DNA of 64,000 nt, taken from Promethearchaeota archaeon. GTDB taxonomy: Archaea; Asgardarchaeota; Lokiarchaeia; Sigyniarchaeales; SOKP01. The notes below the pieces were generated by a model, which was not told the DNA's origin, did not search any database, and saw only the letters and a list, made by a program, of their open reading frames with translations. The translations under genes and the position numbers were made by a program. Shown here one piece after another: positions 27,553 through 35,898 of the stretch (position 1 is the stretch's first letter; each line of letters begins with the position of its first letter). The DNA lies in the NCBI GenBank assembly GCA_019058245.1, contig JAHPZJ010000008.1:80619-144618 (forward strand), given 5' to 3'.

Positions 27553-28446
27553 TTAATTATTTACTAAACCACTAATTATATAACTTATCCATAGGCCTGG
27601 TTTTTTAGGGATATCAAATTCTATCCATGCATCTTTCATATAAGATGTGTCTGCTTGCCAGTATCCGTCTGGTCGTTGTTTATCCTTTAATATTTGCATA
27701 GCTTCATTAGTACGTTCATCTTCCAAAAGACAATTTTCCTTAAGTAGGGATAAGAGTTCTATAAGATTTGATTTATATGGATATGGGTAAAAGTTTAAAA
27801 TAATAGAATTCTCTATTGGTTTATCTATTGATAATTTCTTAAACACCCTATGCTCAAGAATGTAATTTAATCCTTTTTTAAGTTTGTTATTGACTCTTTC
27901 TGAGCTTCCAAATCGTTTCTTATATTCTGTAAGAGCAATCATGGATTTTACTACTCCATAATAACAAGGAACTTTTTTCATGCAACCTCCAAATCTCGTA
28001 TGGAGATCTTTACCAGGCCAAGTACTTTTTTTACCCCTCTCAATGGATTGGTACTTTAATATCCAATTTATCCCGGCATCTAGTTTTTCTTTATCCTTAT
28101 ATCCCATCTTAATAAGGATTATAGTAATCAATGCATTGTGGCATGAAAGAAAATTGTCCTTATTACCCTGTAAAGAGAACCCTTCTTGAATATATGATTT
28201 ATCTACAAGGAGATTGATCCAATTCTGAACTTTTTCTAAAGTATTCGTGAATGGAATTTCAGAAAGTTCTAATAGACGCCATTCATAGGCGCGGATACCT
28301 ACAAAAGTATCTGGTCTCCGTTTTGGATTTTCTAAAAGCTTATTTATAAGTTCTGATTGTTCAAGCATTTTCTGAGCTTTCTTTATAGGTATATTCTCTC
28401 GATTTTCATAAGCCTTTTTTAAGGTTAAAGCAGAATCTTCAATCAT
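27553..28446 (-). CDS. Second alpha/alpha-toroid-like helical protein
   Basis: A 297-residue soluble helical protein. Helix pairs such as HNALITIILIKMGYKDKEKL and VVKSMIALTEYKKRFGSSER, together with DGYWQADTSY (a QW-like motif near residue 255), resemble prenyltransferase/squalene-oxidase repeats. It is shorter than and only loosely similar to the protein at 24.6-25.8 kb. No catalytic acidic motif is seen. It starts at ATG 28446 and is followed by a 139-bp gap to the end of the convergent regulator. Function unknown; the toroid fold is the firm part. Confidence 0.5.
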   Translation of the reverse strand: MIEDSALTLKKAYENRENIPIKKAQKMLEQSELINKLLENPKRRPDTFVGIRAYEWRLLELSEIPFTNTLEKVQNWINLLVDKSYIQEGFSLQGNKDNFLSCHNALITIILIKMGYKDKEKLDAGINWILKYQSIERGKKSTWPGKDLHTRFGGCMKKVPCYYGVVKSMIALTEYKKRFGSSERVNNKLKKGLNYILEHRVFKKLSIDKPIENSIILNFYPYPYKSNLIELLSLLKENCLLEDERTNEAMQILKDKQRPDGYWQADTSYMKDAWIEFDIPKKPGLWISYIISGLVNN

Positions 28447-28613
28447 AATATTTAATATTATGAAGTATTGTTATTTTAGTTAAGGTTAAGAAACTAAGTA
28501 AATTTCAGATAGTTGATATAACAGAAGACCATAGGTTCCTAGCCACGATTTGTCCTTACATACTTAAATATCATTGCTCCCTTGTTTACTATAATAACCT
28601 TAAAGGTGTGATC

Positions 28614-29345
28614 ATGGAAAAAAGTGAGAATGAAAAAAATGGATTAATTCAGAGTCAAAAATCATTATATATAAAATTGAGGAGAGTAAATCAGTTATTC
28701 AAATATCATTTCTCGTCGCTTATCTTGTTATTTTTATTTGCATTAGTGTTTATGATTCTATGGACATATTTGTTGATCACCGGACAGATAATAATGACCC
28801 TATCTCAACGATATGGCTTATTTGGAATAATAGTGGATACAATTATGACTGTAATTCTTCTTATACTAATCATTCAAATAGGATATCAGATTAATATTTT
28901 AAGCTTATTTGTATTCAAAGGAAACCGTTCTCTAAAACAAGCTAAAGGTAAAGAAGAAACAAAAGCTGCTCTTTATAAAGGGATCATCCCATATATAGCA
29001 AATTTTTATACATTTTTCAATCGCTATGCAAAAGAAAAAACAAATTTGAGTAAAATAGTGAAAACTTTCTTTTTCCTTAATTTCTTTTCCGGTTTTTATG
29101 GGATCTTTTTAATTACACGTCTTTTAGGTGCCGAAGTAACGAATGCTCTCCTATTTTTCTGTTTGTCAATGTTGTTTTTGGCAATGGTAGGTTTTTGGTT
29201 AATGAATTTAGGTACTTCAATTAAAATAAGAAATGAGGTTGATAAATGGGAAAAATTATTTCCTAAATTAGAAGAATGGGCACAGAATATAGAACAAATC
29301 TCTTCAAAAAATTCAAATCTTTTTAACAAGGAGGAACTCCCTTAA
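28614..29345 (+). CDS. Integral membrane protein, four TM helices
   Basis: A 243-residue membrane protein with hydrophobic segments at about residues 32-53, 65-92, 145-167 and 178-200, and a charged C-terminal coiled region (KWEKLFPKLEEWAQNIEQ). ATG 28614 has GGTG five bases upstream and is preferred over GTG 28608. I recognise no family. The next gene, a winged-helix protein, begins 22 nt after its stop, so the pair is probably an operon and may form a membrane sensor with its regulator (inference from position only). Confidence 0.62.
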   Translation: MEKSENEKNGLIQSQKSLYIKLRRVNQLFKYHFSSLILLFLFALVFMILWTYLLITGQIIMTLSQRYGLFGIIVDTIMTVILLILIIQIGYQINILSLFVFKGNRSLKQAKGKEETKAALYKGIIPYIANFYTFFNRYAKEKTNLSKIVKTFFFLNFFSGFYGIFLITRLLGAEVTNALLFFCLSMLFLAMVGFWLMNLGTSIKIRNEVDKWEKLFPKLEEWAQNIEQISSKNSNLFNKEELP

Positions 29346-29367
29346 TTACTAATTCGGTGATTTCTAA

Positions 29368-29634
29368 ATGAGTTCTTCAAGACGTAGTAAATTCGAAATC
29401 TGGGCAGAAGTATTAGAGCTTTGCCTAAGAGAAAAAAGAACTCAAACTTGGTTACTACGAGAAACCCGTTTAAAGACGAGTGCTATAAAAGAAACTCTTC
29501 AATTTCTGTTATCTCGAAATCTGATTGAAAAATTTAATGAGGACGATGTAACCAAATATTCCACAACCCATCACGGAGAAGAAGCATTAAAGAGATTTTA
29601 TACTCTTGTTAATGAATATTTTGATATATATTAA
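29368..29634 (+). CDS. Small winged-helix DNA-binding protein
   Basis: An 88-residue single winged helix of the archaeal HTH_45 type. Helix 1-2 is EIWAEVLELCLREKRTQTW, the recognition helix TSAIKETLQFLLSRNLIEKF and the wing KYSTTHHGEEALKRF. It should bind DNA as a dimer. It begins 22 nt after the four-TM protein and is likely co-transcribed. Start ATG 29368. The overlapping hydrophobic frame that begins inside its end was rejected. Confidence 0.85.
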   Translation: MSSSRRSKFEIWAEVLELCLREKRTQTWLLRETRLKTSAIKETLQFLLSRNLIEKFNEDDVTKYSTTHHGEEALKRFYTLVNEYFDIY

Positions 29635-30147
29635 AGCAGATGATGATCCATTTGATTATATTTCAATCTTTTTTATCTATAGTTATTATTTACTGTTTTC
29701 TTTTTCATATTTACTTTTTAAAATATTTGTTATATTTCTTTCTCAAAAGATTTTTTCTAATTTGATTGTAAAATTTGTTTCTTTTTATACATTCTTTTAA
29801 ATTATCAGAGCAAAAATTATAGGAAATTCCAGGTTTTTTTAAAGTGTATGTTATACTAAAATTCGCCTCTAGATAGAGAATTATTAAATTATATTTAATA
29901 TTACAAAAAAAATTCAGAAATTTCTATTTTATTATTATTCAAATTCAAATAATTTTCAATATTACCTATAATAGATAAAATAAGAATAAGATATCATTAT
30001 AAAATAATAATTTTTTAATTGTATACTATAATTTGAATTAAAATCCTATAGAAAATCAATACAACATCTTCAGATATTCTTAAGGAATGAAAGGATCTTA
30101 ATTAATTGGCAAAAAAATTTTTTAATTTACATCATTAGATATTTTAT
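29635..30147. other. Long AT-rich spacer between convergent genes
   Basis: About 510 bp lying after the stop of the winged-helix gene and the stop of lactate dehydrogenase. T-rich tracts (29660-29800) could terminate the rightward operon. An ATGATGA near 29640 resembles a box C, but no CTGA box D was found at the right distance. No gene is supported. Confidence 0.3.
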
Positions 30148-31110
30148 TTATAAACCAACTTTTTTAATTACTTCCTCAAGTTTATTCGCGGATTTTTTGA
30201 AGCTATTTATTTCATCATTATTCAATTCAATATTAAGAGCCTCTTGGATACCGTTTTTATTAACGATACTAGGTAAACTTAGATACACATCATTTACTCC
30301 ATAGAAATCTTCAATAAGAGTTGAAACTGGTAAAATCGTATTCTCATCGTTAATAATAGCTTGAGAAATTCTTGCTAATGCCAAACCAATACCATAAGAG
30401 GTCTCTCCTTTTCTTTCAATTATTTTATATGCTGAATCTCTCACCTCTTCAAAAATATCTTGAAATACTTTATCAGAATCATTAGAATTGATATTTTTAC
30501 TCAAATCACAATAATTTTTTATATAAGTCCCACCAACTATGGCACTACTCCATACGGCAAATTCACTATCACCATGTTCCCCTAATATATAAGCATGTAC
30601 ATTTCTAGCATTTACCCCACAATATTTTGCCAATAAATATCTAAATCTAGCAGTATCTAAGGTTGTACCTGATCCCATAATTTCATTTTTAGGTTTTCCA
30701 GAAATTTTATATGTAGCATAAGATAATATATCAACTGGATTCGAGACAACTAAGTATATGCTATGTGGAGCATACTGTTGTATTTTAGGAATAAACTTTC
30801 GAAATAATTCTACGTTTTTATTTGCTAAAGCAATTCTAGTTTCACCAGGTTCTTGATTCTTACCTGCAGTAATCACTACAATATCTGAATCTGTAATATC
30901 TTCATAATCGCCAGAAATTATATTAACAGGATTTGTATAGGGCGCAGTATGAGACAAATCCATGACTTCTCCTTCCAATCTCTTACGATTTATGTCAACC
31001 ATTACAATTTCTCGAGTAATTCCTCTTATAATTAAAGCATAAGCAAATCTTGTTCCAACATTTCCGCAACCAATTATAGAAATTTTTGGATGCAAACTTT
31101 CTTTTTTCAA
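30148..31110 (-). CDS. ldh: L-lactate dehydrogenase
   Basis: A 320-residue NAD-dependent 2-hydroxyacid dehydrogenase of the LDH/MDH superfamily. The Rossmann loop GCGNVGTRFA is at about 15, and the key specificity loop reads TAGKNQEPGETR. Gln at the position of residue 102 (MDH has Arg) favours lactate over malate. Catalytic Arg is in the same loop, Asp-x2-Arg in LDTARFR and the proton relay His in GEHGDSE. A TTG start at 31110 gives the family length. It interconverts pyruvate and lactate. It is monocistronic. Confidence 0.93.
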   Translation of the reverse strand: MKKESLHPKISIIGCGNVGTRFAYALIIRGITREIVMVDINRKRLEGEVMDLSHTAPYTNPVNIISGDYEDITDSDIVVITAGKNQEPGETRIALANKNVELFRKFIPKIQQYAPHSIYLVVSNPVDILSYATYKISGKPKNEIMGSGTTLDTARFRYLLAKYCGVNARNVHAYILGEHGDSEFAVWSSAIVGGTYIKNYCDLSKNINSNDSDKVFQDIFEEVRDSAYKIIERKGETSYGIGLALARISQAIINDENTILPVSTLIEDFYGVNDVYLSLPSIVNKNGIQEALNIELNNDEINSFKKSANKLEEVIKKVGL

Positions 31111-31253
31111 GATTAAAATTTCACCTAATAGTTAATTTTGAATTAAGTATAAAAGTCTTATGTCTAAAAAAATAAGATTTTAATTAAATCGGTTAAAAAG
31201 ATATTAAATTTTATGTATTGAATTTGTGTTTTAAAAATCTTTACTTATTATCA

Positions 31254-32495
31254 CTAATAATTCTCATCTTTAGTTTTAGAAGGTATTTGTTTAACTTGTT
31301 GAGCTAATTCCATTGCTAATTTTTCACCTTTTTCAAGTTCTTCCAATGTGGGATAACCATTAAAAGTGAGTGGTTCAAGAATATCCCAGTGCATATTTTC
31401 AGCTAGATTATCAAAATCTTTCTTAGCACCCCCACTCCATCCGTAAGATCCAAAATAAAACACCTTTTTATGGGTAATACGCTTTTTTCGCAATAATTCC
31501 ATAAAGTATTTCATTGGTGGAAACATACTATATTCATAAGTAGGGGCCCCTATTATTAAGCCAGCACATCTATAAGCATTTGAAAGAATAAATGAGGGAT
31601 CCTCATTAGGTACTCGATGAACTTTTATAGGTACTCCTACTTTTCCAATACCTCTTAAAACAGAATTCAACATTACTTCTGTGTTTCCATACATACTCCC
31701 CCACACTACACAAATCGCTGGTTCTGCATAATCCTTATTGTAATTTGAATAACGTTGATATTTCTTTACTATTACTTCTGGAGATTTCCGCCAAATTAAA
31801 CCGTGCGAGGGTGCAATCATATTGATTTTTAATCCAGATAATTTCTCAATTGCATTCAACACATTACCCGAGAACGTAGATATTATATTTGCATAATAAC
31901 GTAGCGTTTCCTCTTCCCAATATGGCTTACTTTCATCTGATGTCTCATCCTCAAATATACATCCTTGATGAACACCAAAAGCTCCAAATGCATCACCTGA
32001 AAATAAGATTCCTGAATTTGTTTCATAAGTAACCATAGTCTCTGGCCAATGTACATTTGGGATTTCAGTAAATTCTAATTTCTTATTGTCTCCTAAATCT
32101 ATTACATCACCAGTTTTTACAGGTTTTAAATTATTTTCAATTTGATAAAAAGCTTTAACAAGATTCACTCCTTTCTGGGTTGAAACAATCTCGGCATCTG
32201 GAGACAAAGAGTTTAATAAATAAGTAAATCCTGTATGATCAGGTTCGAGGTGATTTAAAATAATATAATCAATATCTGTCAATTTAATTGAAATTGATTC
32301 TAGATTTTTAAGCAATGTTAGTGCTGCGCCCCCCCATTCTCTAACCAACTCAATTATAGCTATCTTATCCCCTTTTATAACATAAGAATTTAAAGCAACG
32401 CCATTAGGGATTGGCCATATACCCTCAAACAAATCTTCTGTATGTACATTAGCTCCAATCCAAAATACATCATCAGTTAATTTTATTGCAACCAT
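31254..32495 (-). CDS. Flavodiiron protein (A-type flavoprotein)
   Basis: A 413-residue two-domain protein: an N-terminal metallo-beta-lactamase-like domain with a diiron site (HLEPDHTG at about 82, later VHWPETM, LFSGDAFGAFG and PSHGLIW), and a C-terminal flavodoxin domain with FMN loop SMYGNTEV (about 268) and GAPTYEYSMFPP. These proteins reduce O2 to water or NO to N2O in anaerobes. It is divergent from a hemerythrin gene, with a 250-bp promoter region between, so both likely serve oxygen protection. Start ATG 32495. Confidence 0.95.
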   Translation of the reverse strand: MVAIKLTDDVFWIGANVHTEDLFEGIWPIPNGVALNSYVIKGDKIAIIELVREWGGAALTLLKNLESISIKLTDIDYIILNHLEPDHTGFTYLLNSLSPDAEIVSTQKGVNLVKAFYQIENNLKPVKTGDVIDLGDNKKLEFTEIPNVHWPETMVTYETNSGILFSGDAFGAFGVHQGCIFEDETSDESKPYWEEETLRYYANIISTFSGNVLNAIEKLSGLKINMIAPSHGLIWRKSPEVIVKKYQRYSNYNKDYAEPAICVVWGSMYGNTEVMLNSVLRGIGKVGVPIKVHRVPNEDPSFILSNAYRCAGLIIGAPTYEYSMFPPMKYFMELLRKKRITHKKVFYFGSYGWSGGAKKDFDNLAENMHWDILEPLTFNGYPTLEELEKGEKLAMELAQQVKQIPSKTKDENY

Positions 32496-32746
32496 TAATT
32501 TTCACATATCTATTTTATAATATCATTAAATCAATTATCTATATTTAGTTATACTCTAGGAATTATAATTTAAATTTAATCCTAGTAGTTATTAAAGAGG
32601 ATTATCTCTTAGATATAAAATATTCAATTTATTAAATCTTGAGACATTCAATATTAAATTAAAATTAGAAATCACATTTATTAATTTATTTTGCTTAATT
32701 ATACTGATAGTTATAAAATTAAAAATAGGCTAAAGGTCTTTATAAA

Positions 32747-33328
32747 ATGCTACCTATTGGTCGTTTAATGGCAGAACATAGATTAATTGAAAGGATGATT
32801 GAAATTCTTAAAATAGAAATTAAAAATATAGAAAATATCCATGATTTTCATCCTAATTTTATTGATAACACAGTCGATTTCATAAAAACTTATGCTGATC
32901 AAACTCATCATGGTAAAGAGGAAGATATTCTCTTTAGAGAGCTTCAAAAAAAAGATATTTCAAAAGATCATAAGAAGATTATGAATGAACTTATCGAAGA
33001 ACATATATTTGGAAGAAGAACAACAGGAGAATTAATCGAAGCTAAAATTAAATATGTTAAAGGAGATATTAGTGCGATGGAAAATATCATTAACAAAATT
33101 CGTGTATTAATTGAATTTTACCCTAAACATATTGAAAAAGAAGATAAGCATTTTTTCATCCCAGTAATGGACTATTTCACGGAAGATGAGCAAGATGTCA
33201 TGAATAAGGAATTTCAGGAGTTTGATAGGAAAATGATTCATAAGAAATATGATAAGTTAGTTACCACGTGGGAAGATGAACGTGCTATAAAGAAAAAACA
33301 AAAACCTGATTGGATTGTATATGTTTAA
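32747..33328 (+). CDS. Hemerythrin-like (HHE domain) protein
   Basis: A 193-residue four-helix protein of the HHE/hemerythrin family. Metal ligands appear as MAEHRL (about 10), DQTHHGKEEDILF (about 53), EEHIFGRR (about 83) and PKHIEKEDKHFF (about 126-137), which is the usual set for a diiron site, and it probably binds O2 or senses it. Start ATG 32747, with AAAGGT a short distance upstream. Divergent from the flavodiiron protein gene, which strengthens the reading as an O2-response pair. Confidence 0.9.
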   Translation: MLPIGRLMAEHRLIERMIEILKIEIKNIENIHDFHPNFIDNTVDFIKTYADQTHHGKEEDILFRELQKKDISKDHKKIMNELIEEHIFGRRTTGELIEAKIKYVKGDISAMENIINKIRVLIEFYPKHIEKEDKHFFIPVMDYFTEDEQDVMNKEFQEFDRKMIHKKYDKLVTTWEDERAIKKKQKPDWIVYV

Positions 33329-33431
33329 CCAATTATTTCTTGAATTGTTTGAATAAAAGATAATTTCTTTATTTTACAAACAGAATTTCTTAATTTTCAG
33401 TTTTTCAGAGAATGTTTTTTAATCTTTGATA

Positions 33432-34091
33432 TTATAACTCAATTTTAATCCCATAAAACAATAATTCTTTTAAAAATTGCTCAGTATATGAAAATAAAAG
33501 TGTGTGAAATCCGAATGATTTAGCAATGTCTATTATTTCAGAACTATCGTCGATTAAAAGAGCTTCAGAAGGCTTACAATGAAGATGGTTTAATAATTCA
33601 TAATAAAATTCTCGATCGGTCTTTAAATAATGATAATCGTAGCTAAAGAAAGATTTATGAAAAAGTTTTAAAAAATTATAACGTGAATCAAGAAAATTTA
33701 TCCTTTCTTCAATATTTCCGCTAAAAACTATTAATCGATAATTTTCATGTAGAATTTGTAGAATTTTAAGAATATGAAAATATGGAAGATAGTTAGAGAA
33801 CCAAATCATTCGTAAATTTTGTAAGTCTTTCTCAATAATTTTAAATTTAGAATAAAATTTTGCCTCAAATTCATCCATCGAGAGATGACCTAATCTTAAT
33901 AAACCTCCTTCATTATCAGGTTCACTTTTAAAGAATAGATTAAGAGCGTTTAAATCCTTAATATGATACCTTTCAACTAATTTTACCAAAGTCAAATGAG
34001 TTCCTGAAGTAAATACCACACCACCTAGATCAAAAACTATAGTTTTAATTTTGTTTTTAGTAGGAATATCTATCAATTCGTCAAGACTCAT
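33432..34091 (-). CDS. HAD-superfamily hydrolase
   Basis: A 219-residue HAD. Motif I is TIVFDLGGVVFTSG (about residue 18, nucleophile Asp; the second position is Gly rather than Asp, as in several haloacid/epoxide-type members), motif II IVFSGN, motif III Lys in YLKTDREFYY, and motif IV LLIDDSSE. It is of class I type with an alpha-helical cap. The lack of the general acid Asp after motif I (DxG) suggests a non-phosphatase reaction. Start ATG 34091. Substrate unknown. Confidence 0.8.
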   Translation of the reverse strand: MSLDELIDIPTKNKIKTIVFDLGGVVFTSGTHLTLVKLVERYHIKDLNALNLFFKSEPDNEGGLLRLGHLSMDEFEAKFYSKFKIIEKDLQNLRMIWFSNYLPYFHILKILQILHENYRLIVFSGNIEERINFLDSRYNFLKLFHKSFFSYDYHYLKTDREFYYELLNHLHCKPSEALLIDDSSEIIDIAKSFGFHTLLFSYTEQFLKELLFYGIKIEL

Positions 34092-34192
34092 TAAATCAGT
34101 CTAATTTTGATTATAACATTTATAAAATTCTTTAAATAAATCTATATTTTCAATTAAAATATTAATAATTATGGCTATATTCTATAAATTTT

Positions 34193-35122
34193 TTAGCATT
34201 TAGATCTGTTTATAAGCCCTTGTAAATCCTTTAACCTGCTTCTTAATGTTACCTCTGTTATTTTTGCAACTTGAGCAATTTCTACTTGATTTTTTTTAAA
34301 ATTAGTTTTATTAGCAACCAAATATAACGCCGCAGCCGCTAATCCTTTGGGATCTTTTCCAATAATAGGTAAACCTTTTTTAGAACTTTCTTGAAGCAAA
34401 TTTAGCGCTTTAATTTTTATTTCTTCTGGTAATTCTAGTTTATTACCAAAAAGAAAAACAAGCTTATCAACGGAAATTGGATGGTATTCCAAATGTAAAA
34501 TCGGAAGTATTTGCCTAATGATCATCCCTAAAGACCTAAATAATGTACGGTTAGGGACCATAGAGACATCAGCTACATCATCGAGTAATTTTGGGAATTC
34601 ATGAATTCTTATAGCAGCATATAATGAAGCGGCAATAAATCCTTCAATTGACCTCCCCATCGTTAATTTTTGCTTAGCTACTTCACAATATATTCTCCAA
34701 GCTGTTTCAGTAATGTAAATAGGCATATTGAGTTTTGAAGCATACAATTTTAATTTAGGTTGTGCTTCCCAAAAATTCCTTTCTAAAGAATTTATAAGAG
34801 ATCTTTGAATTTTAGAAAGCCTTGAAAACAATAAATTATTCTTCGCATTTAGAAGATTTCCTTGAGAATCAATTCTAGTACTTGGAAGTATTGTTCTTGG
34901 ACCAAATTCTCTCCATGAAGGTTCAGTTTGTCTTCTTTTTTTAACTTCTTCATTGGTGTATGCTCTTTTTTCATTTTCTACTAAAACTTGACCTAGGATG
35001 GTTCCACAATTTGTACAAACCTTACTCCCTCCTTTATATTCAACACATGGATTATCACAACAATGATCTACTTCTGGACAGATATTGATTGGTTCAAATC
35101 TATGTATATACTTATAAATTAT
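34193..35122 (-). CDS. tfb: Transcription factor B (TFB), apparent ATA start
   Basis: The archaeal TFIIB homolog, which recruits RNA polymerase to TBP-bound promoters. The C-terminal core has two cyclin repeats (WRIYCEVAKQKL..GRSIEGFIAASLYAAI and GLPIIGKDPKGLAAAALYL). Reading the frame upstream of the in-frame TTG at 34831 adds about 97 codons with no stop: a zinc ribbon (CPEVDHCCDNPC then CTNCGTIL) and the B-reader/linker (PSWREFGPRT). No ATG, GTG or TTG exists between the upstream TAG (35131-35133) and the ribbon. The best start is ATA 35122 or ATT 35119, each a few bases from AGGGGG. The 309-residue length then matches TFB exactly. Confidence 0.85.
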   Translation of the reverse strand: MIYKYIHRFEPINICPEVDHCCDNPCVEYKGGSKVCTNCGTILGQVLVENEKRAYTNEEVKKRRQTEPSWREFGPRTILPSTRIDSQGNLLNAKNNLLFSRLSKIQRSLINSLERNFWEAQPKLKLYASKLNMPIYITETAWRIYCEVAKQKLTMGRSIEGFIAASLYAAIRIHEFPKLLDDVADVSMVPNRTLFRSLGMIIRQILPILHLEYHPISVDKLVFLFGNKLELPEEIKIKALNLLQESSKKGLPIIGKDPKGLAAAALYLVANKTNFKKNQVEIAQVAKITEVTLRSRLKDLQGLINRSKC

Positions 35123-35127
35123 AAATT

Positions 35128-35133
35128 CCCCCT
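35128..35133 (-). promoter_or_regulatory. Shine-Dalgarno-like AGGGGG before the ATA start of tfb
   Basis: On the reverse strand, AGGGGG stands 5 nt before ATA 35122. It can pair with the conserved anti-Shine-Dalgarno end of 16S rRNA (CCUCCU) through one G-U wobble. Its position favours ATA (or ATT 35119) as the start rather than the TTG 291 nt further in. The G run is also a place where a sequencing indel could occur. Confidence 0.5.
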
Positions 35134-35517
35134 AAATATTGTTTTTTAAATCTCTATAATTGAGAAAAGAATCAGTGAATTTCTTTTCCAGTAGTTGGAT
35201 ATAAATACAAAAAGAAAAATCTATGTCTTATATATAATAAGAAATAGACTGATTTTTTAGAGATTTAGCATTAAAATTATTCATTGAATTATACAATAAT
35301 TTCGCATTAAATAGCAAAATCTTATGATAAAATAAACTTTAACATATATAAATAATAAAGTAATGACAATCTGGAGCCTACCAGTAAATTAGAACTCCAA
35401 TAAAGCTATCTCCACAAAAATAATGGAGATTAGAATGTAGTGCTTCTTTTTGATAATTCAATTATTATTTATTTAATTTTTAAGTTTGATTTTAGAAACC
35501 TTACCATCCTAAAAAAA
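35134..35517. other. Spacer with a hairpin, possible small RNA
   Basis: About 380 bp upstream of tfb and downstream of the 87-aa zinc protein. The part 35370-35450 is less AT-rich than its surroundings. It contains a perfect 7-bp hairpin: ATCTCCA at 35408-35414 pairs with TGGAGAT at 35424-35430 across a 9-nt loop. It is followed by a T run at 35447-35452. A second potential pair (CTGGAG near 35371 with CTCCAA near 35395) is weaker. A small RNA or the tail of a transcript is possible. Confidence 0.3.
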
Positions 35518-35781
35518 TTATTTTTTATCTGAATCCTTAATAATTTCCGCAGATTTCTCCATTGAAATTATTTCTGAAAGCTCTATATTGTAATCAAAAT
35601 CATAATAATCTCTTATATTATAATGCTGATCAATAAAAATAACATAGGAATGCTCACAAGTGAAGTTTTCATCAATATTTAGCAAACAAAGCCCACTTGC
35701 CTTAAATTTGATTTGCTCCTCATCAATAGAAAGCATACGGTTTTTTGAACATTTAGGACATCTTATATTTATAACAACCAT
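35518..35781 (-). CDS. Zinc-binding domain protein, short paralog
   Basis: An 87-residue protein that aligns with the first 75-80 residues of the adjacent 296-residue protein. Shared features are NIRCPKCSKNR at the N-terminus, an ENFTCEHSY segment and a closing IRDYYDFDYNIELSEI. It has CxxC and a C-x-H pattern typical of a zinc ribbon. It is either a truncated copy or a standalone regulatory subunit. Start ATG 35781. The lesser size and lack of the C-terminal part suggest duplication followed by truncation. No named family. Confidence 0.6.
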   Translation of the reverse strand: MVVINIRCPKCSKNRMLSIDEEQIKFKASGLCLLNIDENFTCEHSYVIFIDQHYNIRDYYDFDYNIELSEIISMEKSAEIIKDSDKK

Positions 35782-35898
35782 AATAGCATGGATTTAGCCA
35801 ATTAAAAATTTAACAATATATTGTATTAGAAAGAACCACAAATAAAGTTTTCCATACTCAAAATAAGAAGTTTTAAGCTTGTTTTTAATATTTTACTA

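Noticed and set aside
29636..29660. ATGATGA resembling a C/D-box RNA box C
   Set aside because: No CTGA box D at the needed distance and no guide-like structure. It directly follows the winged-helix stop.
29606..29800. 64-aa hydrophobic forward frame after the winged-helix gene
   Set aside because: It starts inside the previous gene in another frame and is Phe/Tyr-rich, as expected from T-rich noncoding DNA.
31254..33328. A complete O2-defence operon
   Set aside because: The flavodiiron and hemerythrin genes are divergent and share a promoter region, but rubredoxin, desulfoferrodoxin or regulators are not seen. Only a functional pair can be argued.
35085..35105. GGTTCAAATC-like T-arm suggesting a tRNA
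   Set aside because: It lies inside the TFB reading frame (reverse-strand FEP codons). No acceptor stem or anticodon arm could be paired around it.
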